Shown: piece after piece, positions 1-4,996 of the stretch
Layout: the number at the start of each line of letters is the position of its first letter
How positions within the stretch are numbered: position 1 is the stretch's first letter
Assembly (NCBI GenBank): GCA_025455125.1
Contig: JALONE010000092.1
Location: 1 to 5,697, forward strand
DNA from: Bacteroidota bacterium
Lineage (GTDB): Bacteria > Bacteroidota > Ignavibacteria > UBA10030
Length of the DNA: 5,697 bases
Direction of reading: 5' to 3'
The notes under the pieces: generated by a model
Seen by the model: the letters and a program-made list of their open reading frames with translations, nothing else
What the model was told of the DNA's origin: nothing
Database searches by the model: none
Translations under genes and position numbers: made by a program

Positions 1-1041
1 CAGGGAATTCCCTCCAACCAAGGTCGCGATCCATTCATTCGGAATGATCCCCTGCTTCGTTTCCGGGCCTCCGAGGAAGAAGCCTGCGAGCAGAACTCCT
101 CCGGCGAGGAGGGGGAGGATTTGTTTCGCGAACGACCAGGTCTCCGCGAGCCAATGCTCAGTCTCGTCTCCTCCGCGGGCAAGGACGACGCTGGTCGTGA
201 CGATGGCGGTGACGAAGGCGACCATGGGCTGCTGAGGGAATGTGACGGCGGCGGCAACAACGGGAATCGTTCCCAGCAGAACCGGGATCATCGAGAGGCG
301 AAGGATGAGCAGGAGGGAAAGCGCAAAACCGATCCCGAACAATCCTGTGACCAGCCACTTATTCACGAAGACGATATGCCAGAATCCATCCGTGATCTGC
401 GGGCTCGCCCAATTGGCGAACACGAGGATGGCGACGAGGATGAAGAAATGTGTCGCCGTTTGCCACAGGGGTCGGGTTTCTTCCGGTTCGGGCATGGTGA
501 GTTGCGCCTCGGCTCGCTCCGATTCCTCTCTTCTATAGAGGAACGCCATGGCAAGTCCGATGATGACGCTGAAGAGGACCGCACCGATGACGCGCGCAAC
601 CCCCAGATCGAAGCCGAGGATCTTCGCGGTGAGAATGATCGCGAGGATGTTGATCGCGGGCCCGGAGTAGAGGAACGCGATCGCGGGACCAAGGCCGGCG
701 CCCCGTTTGTGGATCCCCGAGAAGAGCGGAAGGACCGTGCAGGAGCAGACGGCGAGGATCGTTCCAGAGACCGCCGCCACGAGATACGCAAGCCAGCGTT
801 TTGCCCGTGCGCCAAAATATTTGACCACCGCCGCCTGGCTCACGAACACGCTGATGACACCGGCGATGAAGAAGGCAGGAATGAGACAGAGGATCACATG
901 CTCCTGAGCGTACCAGCGGAGGAGCGAGAGTGCTTCGTGGACGGAACGGTCGAACGCGGCATTTCCCACGGGGAGAAAGTACGCGATCAAGAACGCGCCG
1001 ACGATCAGAATCAATGGCTTGTATTCGTCTTTCCAACGCAT
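1..1041 (-). CDS. COG0701 / ArsP_1-family membrane permease, 3' end cut off by the window edge
   Basis: The minus-strand frame is open from an ATG at 1041 to the left edge, giving 347 residues with no stop. It is a polytopic inner-membrane protein. Hydrophobic segments lie near residues 9-24, 48-70, 84-105, 120-140, 148-168, 197-212, 228-248, 252-266, 273-287 and 305-323, with a charged cytoplasmic-type loop at about 169-193. The family signature is the CSCTVLPLF motif (Cys99, Cys101) followed by a Gly-rich stretch and SGPAINILAI. Predicted permeases of this family often follow arsR genes, and characterised ArsP members export trivalent methylarsenicals. From memory of relatives I expect roughly 80 more residues beyond the edge. 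An AAGGA ribosome site (1048-1052) lies 6 nt from the ATG. It is the second gene of the arsR1 unit, 50 bp downstream. Family assignment is firm. The substrate is inferred from the neighbouring arsM and could instead be arsenite or another metalloid. Confidence 0.88.
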   Translation of the reverse strand, partial: MRWKDEYKPLILIVGAFLIAYFLPVGNAAFDRSVHEALSLLRWYAQEHVILCLIPAFFIAGVISVFVSQAAVVKYFGARAKRWLAYLVAAVSGTILAVCSCTVLPLFSGIHKRGAGLGPAIAFLYSGPAINILAIILTAKILGFDLGVARVIGAVLFSVIIGLAMAFLYRREESERAEAQLTMPEPEETRPLWQTATHFFILVAILVFANWASPQITDGFWHIVFVNKWLVTGLFGIGFALSLLLILRLSMIPVLLGTIPVVAAAVTFPQQPMVAFVTAIVTTSVVLARGGDETEHWLAETWSFAKQILPLLAGGVLLAGFFLGGPETKQGIIPNEWIATLVGGNSL

Positions 1042-1091
1042 TGTGGATCCTTCGAGATCAGAGGATGATCAGCTCAGTTCTGTTGGGCGGT

Positions 1092-1466
1092 CTATTCGCT
1101 CGGCTTCGTTGTCCGGGTGCGAATGCCGCAAATGCGATTTCGGTCGACCTGGTGGACAGTTCTGGTGTCGGCTCGTATCACCGCGTCGTCGTCAAACGAC
1201 TCCTTGACGAGCTTCAGCACTGAACGGATGAATGGACTCTCTGACCGTCGATTCAGGCGAAAGTTCACCCAGCGGCCCTCTTTGTCATCTGCCAGCAGTC
1301 CGGCGTTTCGGAGGATGGTCAAATGCTGCGAAACGGTGGAATTCGAGAGGTGAAGGATCTCGCGAATCTCACACATGCACAGTTCCCGTTCGAACAGCAT
1401 CTTGATGATGCGGATCCGGCTGGGGTCGCTCAGCGCCTTGAAGACATTCACATAGTCACGCTTCAT
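1092..1466 (-). CDS. arsR: ArsR/SmtB-family metalloid-responsive repressor (first copy, arsR1)
   Basis: This is a 124-residue winged-helix repressor. KALSDPSRIRIIKML (residues 10-24) is the typical ArsR N-terminal helix. ELCMCEI (28-34) is the arsenic-sensing motif of classical ArsR (ELCVCDL), with Cys30 and Cys32. The recognition helix is LSNSTVSQHLTILRNAGLL (40-58), followed by the wing around GRWVNFRL. The third cysteine found five residues after the first in the E. coli-type motif is absent: position 35 is Arg. A lone Cys113 sits in a basic, probably flexible tail. It should bind its operator as a dimer and release it on binding As(III) or Sb(III). It is transcribed away from the arsR2 operon and leads into the permease, so it probably represses itself and that gene. 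An inverted repeat starts 14 bp upstream of the ATG. The ribosome site is weak (GAGA). Confidence 0.93.
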   Translation of the reverse strand: MKRDYVNVFKALSDPSRIRIIKMLFERELCMCEIREILHLSNSTVSQHLTILRNAGLLADDKEGRWVNFRLNRRSESPFIRSVLKLVKESFDDDAVIRADTRTVHQVDRNRICGIRTRTTKPSE

Positions 1467-1479
1467 GGATATCTCGTCG

Positions 1480-1497
1480 TTTCGTTAAGTAACGAAA
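1480..1497. promoter_or_regulatory. Probable arsR1 operator, perfect inverted repeat
   Basis: TTTCGTTA and TAACGAAA form perfect 8-bp arms around a 2-bp spacer (AG). The repeat lies 14 bp upstream of the arsR1 ATG and overlaps the candidate -10 element. Length and position fit an ArsR-family dimer site that blocks RNA polymerase. The half-site differs from that of the repeat beside arsR2. The symmetry is seen directly; the assignment to ArsR1 is by proximity. Confidence 0.72.
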
Positions 1498-1524
1498 TAT
1501 AGGAATCGGGAGACGGAAATGCAA
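1496..1524 (-). promoter_or_regulatory. Candidate promoter for arsR1-permease
   Basis: Reading the minus strand, TTGCAT (1524-1519) and TATATT (1501-1496) are separated by 17 nt. The -10 matches the sigma70 consensus at 5 of 6 bases; the -35 matches only in TTG. The same stretch, TATATTTC, also nearly fits the Bacteroidota-type -7 element TAnnTTTG. The -10 overlaps the arsR1 inverted repeat, as expected for a repressor that excludes polymerase. Confidence 0.45.
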
Positions 1525-1585
1525 GGAGGGTGACCGCCGCCTCGCGAACTGAAACCCGGGGAGGGACTTGCGCGTGAATCAATTT

Positions 1586-1601
1586 ATCGTAATATTACGA
1601 T
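1586..1601. promoter_or_regulatory. Probable arsR2 operator, perfect 16-bp palindrome
   Basis: ATCGTAATATTACGAT is a perfect palindrome with no spacer, and it extends by one more pair to 1585-1602. It ends 8 bp before the arsR2 ATG at 1610, in an AT-rich pocket within GC-richer sequence. A possible promoter places TTGCGC (1568-1573) 17 nt upstream of AATATT (1591-1596), which would put the -10 inside the palindrome. Autoregulation by ArsR2 is inferred from position and symmetry. Confidence 0.72.
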
Positions 1602-1609
1602 ATACTAAT

Positions 1610-1930
1610 ATGGGACGTTCGAAGACAGAATCCTTCGGCGTGCGGCAAAACCGTCTCGCCGAGATCGCCAAAGCGCTCGCGCATCCTGCACGAGTGGCCA
1701 TTGTTGAATTTCTCGCGAAGCAGGATGCCTGCGTCTGCGGCGACATCGTGGACGTGCTCCCGCTTTCGCAGGCGACGGTCTCCCAGCATTTGGCGGAATT
1801 GAAGCGGGTCGGTCTAATCAAAGGGGAGATCGACGGTCCGCGGGTCTGCTATTGCATCGACCGGAAGGCGTGGAACGAGGCCCGCACGCTCTTCTCTCAG
1901 TTTCTCACAGATGTGAAGCAATGCTGCTGA
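1610..1930 (+). CDS. arsR: ArsR-family repressor (second copy, arsR2), first gene of the arsM-arsC-acr3 operon
   Basis: This is a 106-residue winged-helix regulator, different in type from arsR1. LAEIAKALAHPARVAIVEFL (16-35) is the N-terminal helix pair, LPLSQATVSQHLAELKRVGL (50-69) the recognition helix, and EIDGPRVCYCID (73-84) the wing. Six cysteines fall in three close pairs: Cys41/Cys43 (ACVCGD), Cys80/Cys82 (CYC) and Cys105/Cys106 at the extreme C-terminus. These are candidate As(III) ligands. I chose the ATG at 1610 because MGRSKTESFG resembles the N-termini of Bacteroidota ArsR proteins that I know, and because it leaves the palindrome upstream. It has no Shine-Dalgarno. An in-frame GTG at 1574 does have one (GGAGG, 1560-1564), but using it would put the operator inside the gene. 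It is followed by arsM after 54 bp. Confidence 0.92.
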   Translation: MGRSKTESFGVRQNRLAEIAKALAHPARVAIVEFLAKQDACVCGDIVDVLPLSQATVSQHLAELKRVGLIKGEIDGPRVCYCIDRKAWNEARTLFSQFLTDVKQCC

Positions 1931-1984
1931 CGAAATCCACGCGTCCAACGCGCCCACACTCGTGTTCCCGACAGGAGATTCCTG

Positions 1985-2824
1985 ATGAACAATCATCAAG
2001 CGATCAAAGAGATGGTGAAGGAGAAGTATGGCGCCATCGCGAACCAATCGACACAACAGAACCAAACGTCGTGTTGCGGGAGCACTTCCTGCTGTTCGAA
2101 CGTCGAGTTCACCGTGATGGCTGAGGACTATTCCTCACAGCCAGGATACGTACCCGAGGCGGATCTTTCGCTCGGCTGTGGTCTTCCGACGGAGTTCGCA
2201 CGGATCAAGCCTGGAGATACGGTCGTTGACCTCGGATCGGGAGCCGGCAATGATTGTTTCGTCGCCCGGTCGATCGCCGGAGAAACAGGACGAGTCATCG
2301 GCATCGACATGACGGAAGCCATGATCGAGAAGGCGCGCAAGAATGCTGTAACGCGGGGCTTCTCGAATGTCGAGTTCGTCTTGGGCGAGATTGAGAAGAT
2401 GCCGCTCGGCGACGGCGTCGCCGATGTCGTTGTCAGCAATTGCGTATTGAATCTCGTCCCCGACAAGCAAAAAGCCTTTGCGGAGATCTATCGCGTTCTG
2501 AAGCCTTCGGGTCACTTCAGCATCTCAGACATTGTCCTGCGAGGTGAGCTTCCCGATGGACTGCGTGAGGATGCAGTCTTATATGCCGGCTGTATCTCCG
2601 GGGCTCTCCAACGGGACGAATATCTCAATGCGATCTCTGATGCCGGGTTCCGGACTATCACCGTTCAGAAGGAGCGGCCGATCGAGATCCCAGAAGAGAT
2701 CCTCTCCCGCCATCTGAGCGACGAGCAGAGAAGATTGATTGCGGAAAACAGCGTCGGCATCTTCAGCGTCACGGTGTATGCAGAAAAGCCACTATCACCT
2801 TCCTCGCTCGGAATCTCACAATGA
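1985..2824 (+). CDS. arsM: ArsM arsenite S-adenosylmethionine methyltransferase
   Basis: This 279-residue cytoplasmic class I methyltransferase transfers methyl groups from S-adenosylmethionine to As(III), giving mono-, di- and trimethylarsenicals. VVDLGSGAGNDCFVA (80-94) is the SAM-binding motif I, and GIDMTEAMIEKA (106-117) holds the acidic ribose-binding residue. Three cysteines in family-typical settings form the arsenic site: Cys65 (LGCGLP), Cys153 (SNCVLNLVPDK) and Cys203 (YAGCISGAL). The spacing of 50 between the last two equals that of the characterised algal ArsM pair Cys174/Cys224. Near the N-terminus there is an extra cysteine cluster, CCGSTSCC (30-37). An AGGAGA ribosome site (1973-1978) lies 6 nt from the ATG. 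Its stop overlaps the arsC start as ATGA. Regulation is probably by ArsR2 from the upstream promoter. The identification is very secure. Confidence 0.96.
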   Translation: MNNHQAIKEMVKEKYGAIANQSTQQNQTSCCGSTSCCSNVEFTVMAEDYSSQPGYVPEADLSLGCGLPTEFARIKPGDTVVDLGSGAGNDCFVARSIAGETGRVIGIDMTEAMIEKARKNAVTRGFSNVEFVLGEIEKMPLGDGVADVVVSNCVLNLVPDKQKAFAEIYRVLKPSGHFSISDIVLRGELPDGLREDAVLYAGCISGALQRDEYLNAISDAGFRTITVQKERPIEIPEEILSRHLSDEQRRLIAENSVGIFSVTVYAEKPLSPSSLGISQ

Positions 2825-3249
2825 TCAGGAAACGCATCCTTTTCGTCTGCATCCACAACAGCGCGCGCAGTCAAATGGCGGAAGCGCTGGTCAATCATCT
2901 CGCGGGGGATCGGTTCGTTGCGGAGAGCGCGGGACTTGAACCCGGCACGCTGAACCCTCTCGCCGTTGAGGCCCTCAAACAGATCGGCATCGACATCTCA
3001 GGCAAAGAGACGCGCGATGTGTTTGCACTTCACGCTCAAGGACAGACGTATGACTATGTTGTCACCGTCTGCGACGGAGCAAACGGGGAGCGTTGTCCGG
3101 TTTTCCCCGGATCCGGGAAGCGCCTGCACTGGGGATTTCCCGACCCATCCGCGCTGAAGGGTTCCTATGAAGAGCGCTTGCAGGGAACGATCGCCATTCG
3201 GAATGAAATCCAAGCGAGGGTTGAGACCTGGCTCAAGGAGGTGCAATGA
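2821..3249 (+). CDS. arsC: ArsC arsenate reductase, low-molecular-weight phosphatase-like (thioredoxin-coupled type)
   Basis: This 142-residue cytoplasmic enzyme reduces As(V) to As(III), the form handled by Acr3 and ArsM. The N-terminal P-loop is CIHNSARSQ (Cys10 to Arg16, the C-X5-R oxyanion loop), followed by ESAGLEPG (35-42). Cys84 and Cys92 in VTVCDGANGERCPVFPG match the resolving-cysteine pair of the S. aureus pI258 type (Cys10/Cys82/Cys89), with one extra residue between the pair. FPDPS (106-110) supplies the catalytic Asp of the phosphatase fold. The three-cysteine layout implies thioredoxin as reductant rather than glutaredoxin; no thioredoxin gene is in the window. It starts inside the arsM stop (ATGA) with only a weak GGAA upstream, so it probably depends on coupling to arsM translation. 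It ends in a second ATGA shared with acr3. Confidence 0.96.
   Translation: MIRKRILFVCIHNSARSQMAEALVNHLAGDRFVAESAGLEPGTLNPLAVEALKQIGIDISGKETRDVFALHAQGQTYDYVVTVCDGANGERCPVFPGSGKRLHWGFPDPSALKGSYEERLQGTIAIRNEIQARVETWLKEVQ
3235..3243 (+). promoter_or_regulatory. Strong Shine-Dalgarno for acr3, inside the end of arsC
   Basis: AAGGAGGTG is a full complement to the 16S rRNA tail and lies in the last codons of arsC, 4 nt before the acr3 ATG when counted from AGGAGG. It supports the ATG at 3246. It contrasts with arsC, which has only a weak site, so acr3 can probably be initiated independently as well as by coupling. Confidence 0.75.
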
Positions 3250-4298
3250 AGCAACTGAACATCTTTGAGCGCTACTTGTCGCTTTGGGTCGCCCTGTGCA
3301 TGGTGGCCGGAATTGCCGTCGGGAAGCTCTTTCCGGGTTTCGTTGATGTTCTGCGCTCCCTCGAATTCGGAAGCGGGAGTCAGATCAACATACCCATCGC
3401 GGTCCTCATCTGGCTCATGATCTATCCGATGATGCTGAAGGTCGATTTCACCAGCATCAAGAACGTTGGAAGCAGACCGAAGGGGTTGTTCATCACCCTG
3501 TTCGTGAATTGGGTGGTCAAACCGTTTTCGATGGCCTTGATCGGATGGCTGTTCTTCAAGCAACTCTTCCTTCCCATCATTGGCGAGGAGCTGGCGAATC
3601 AATACATCGCCGGCGTCATCATTCTCGCTGCCGCCCCCTGCACGGCGATGGTGTTCGTCTGGTCGTATCTCACGGACGGCGACCCTGCCTACACGCTCGT
3701 CCAGGTCTCCGTCAATGACCTGATCATGCTCGTCCTGTTCGCGCCGATCGTATCCTTGCTTGTGAGCGGGGCCAGCACGTTGACTGTGCCGTTTCTTGTT
3801 CTCCTGTACAGCGTGGTTGTCTTCATCGTCATTCCGCTGGCACTCGGAGCGATCAGTCGGCTCATCCTGATCAAGAAGAAGGGCGCAGAGTGGTTCGACG
3901 GCACCTTCGTTCCGTTCTTCCATCCGGTCACGATCCTCGCGTTGCTCGCGACACTTGTCCTCATCTTCGCCTTCCAGGCGGACAACATCACGGAGCGCGG
4001 ACTGCACGTGCTGCTGATCGCGATCCCCATCCTCATCCAGGTCTATTTCAACTCCTCGCTCACGTACGGGTTGATGAAGTACTTTCGCGTACCGCACAAT
4101 ATCGCCGCACCTGGAGCGCTTATTGGTGCAAGCAACTTTTTCGAGCTTGCCGTCGCGACGGCGATCGCATTGTATGGTCCGGGTTCCGGTGCGGCGCTGG
4201 CGACGGTGGTTGGTGTTCTGGTAGAAGTACCGGTCATGTTGTCCGTCTGCTCTGTCTGCAATCGGACGAAATCATGGTTCCCGCCTGCGGCCGCTTGA
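3246..4298 (+). CDS. acr3: Acr3-family arsenite efflux carrier
   Basis: This 350-residue inner-membrane transporter exports As(OH)3, using the proton motive force in characterised relatives. About ten hydrophobic segments are visible: residues 12-30, 48-64, 80-104, 121-139, 152-173, 181-203, 227-243, 253-269, 286-310 and 315-335. Two family hallmarks are present. Cys132 in AAAPCTAMVFVWS corresponds to the essential cysteine of studied Acr3 proteins (Cys129 in Alkaliphilus), and Glu327 in VGVLVEVPVML corresponds to the conserved glutamate (Glu305). The NWVVKPFSM and SNFFELAVATAIALYG blocks are also typical. Length is normal for the family. The start is fixed by a strong ribosome site and the ATGA overlap with arsC. 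It is the last gene of the arsR2 unit, with a hairpin terminator about 85 bp downstream. It should carry the main resistance phenotype. Confidence 0.96.
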   Translation: MKQLNIFERYLSLWVALCMVAGIAVGKLFPGFVDVLRSLEFGSGSQINIPIAVLIWLMIYPMMLKVDFTSIKNVGSRPKGLFITLFVNWVVKPFSMALIGWLFFKQLFLPIIGEELANQYIAGVIILAAAPCTAMVFVWSYLTDGDPAYTLVQVSVNDLIMLVLFAPIVSLLVSGASTLTVPFLVLLYSVVVFIVIPLALGAISRLILIKKKGAEWFDGTFVPFFHPVTILALLATLVLIFAFQADNITERGLHVLLIAIPILIQVYFNSSLTYGLMKYFRVPHNIAAPGALIGASNFFELAVATAIALYGPGSGAALATVVGVLVEVPVMLSVCSVCNRTKSWFPPAAA

Positions 4299-4345
4299 TT
4301 AATCCGGTTGAACTTCATACCATGACTCAGTGAAATACGCGGCTG

Positions 4346-4972
4346 GTGAGGCGTGGCGGAGGCCGATATCCTGTGGAGAGTAAAGCCCTCGGATTCGCGA
4401 TTTGCGATGAAGAGGGCTTTGTCGTTTTTACAAATGACTGTCACGTCATAAAACGCTCGCACCGGTTCTTCGTCATTTTTCTATTGTCGACTCTTCTTAC
4501 CATTCCTCTCTTTTCAACCTCACGCATCGCGTCAGCAGACAGCATCCTTCAGGTATGGTACAAGCCCGATACGACACGACAAGCACCGACTGAGGAAGAG
4601 GCGATCGCGTTTGCCATCGATGCGTCGGGCAATATCTATGTTGCAGGATGGACCCCAGGGAATGGTGCAGCCAACGACTTTCTGACAGCGCAGTATACTG
4701 CCGACGGCGTGTACCAATGGCTCACACGCTATAAGCGATGGGGGAGCTCGTTCAACTACGGGCAGGGACTTGGTTTGGACAACGCTGGGAATGTCTATGT
4801 CTCGTGCCCCACAATTGGCTCAGGCTTTGCGGAGTACACGACGAACAAATACTCCCCATTTGTCAGCGATGTGGTGGAAGGGGATGCGAAGGGAATGCCG
4901 AGCGGAACGTGCTTCTATCGACCGACAGCGGGGGGAGCAACGATCACGAGAACGATGGTATTGTTACGCTGA
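4346..4972 (+). pseudogene. Short SBBP-repeat (beta-propeller) secreted protein, start unclear, probably truncated
   Basis: The frame is open for 208 residues from a GTG at 4346. Residues 36-64 look like a Sec signal peptide: basic KRSHR, hydrophobic FFVIFLLSTLLTIPLF, and cleavage at ASA before Asp65. After it come two SBBP-like units, AIDASGNIYVAGWT (90-103) and GLDNAGNVYVS (143-153), each followed by a sequence ending in QYTADG or NKYS. Such proteins are secreted or surface-attached in Bacteroidota relatives and usually carry many repeats; this one stops after two, and the last 38 residues match no repeat. No ATG, GTG or TTG exists between 4346 and the signal peptide in this frame. The GTG at 4346 would add 35 non-signal residues and span a terminator hairpin. 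I read it as a truncated or frameshifted relic, though an unusual start codon (for example ATA at 4448) is possible. Function unknown; no evident link to arsenic. Confidence 0.5.
4382..4429 (+). terminator. Probable rho-independent terminator of the arsR2-arsM-arsC-acr3 operon
   Basis: AAAGCCCTC (4382-4390) and GAGGGCTTT (4412-4420) form a perfect 9-bp stem. The loop is 21 nt and contains a possible inner stem, TCGC/GCGA. A run of five T follows at 4425-4429, four nt after the stem. The long loop and the offset T-run make it less than ideal. It lies inside the upstream part of the frame described at 4346-4972, which argues against that frame's GTG start. Confidence 0.6.
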
Positions 4973-4996
4973 TGAATTTCGTCCTTTTCGTTTGCC

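Noticed and set aside
121..1068. Long plus-strand open frame (315 residues)
   Set aside because: It is antisense to the permease. Its translation is extremely charged and repetitive in Arg, Glu and Asp, as expected from the complement of a membrane-protein gene. The minus frame has the clear CSC permease motif and membrane segments.
1042..1091. Possible terminator or extra small gene between arsR1 and the permease
   Set aside because: The 50-bp gap has no stable hairpin with a T-run and no reading frame; it contains only the AAGGA ribosome site of the permease.
1568..1570. TTG at 1568 as the start of arsR2
   Set aside because: It is only 3 nt from the GGAGG, too close for normal initiation, and the extra residues do not resemble ArsR N-termini. 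The ATG at 1610 is preferred, with GTG 1574 as the alternative.
3165..4097. Long minus-strand open frame (310 residues) opposite acr3
   Set aside because: It is a hydrophilic Glu/Asp/Arg/Gln-rich shadow of the Acr3 coding sequence, with no recognisable domain. Acr3 on the plus strand is unambiguous.
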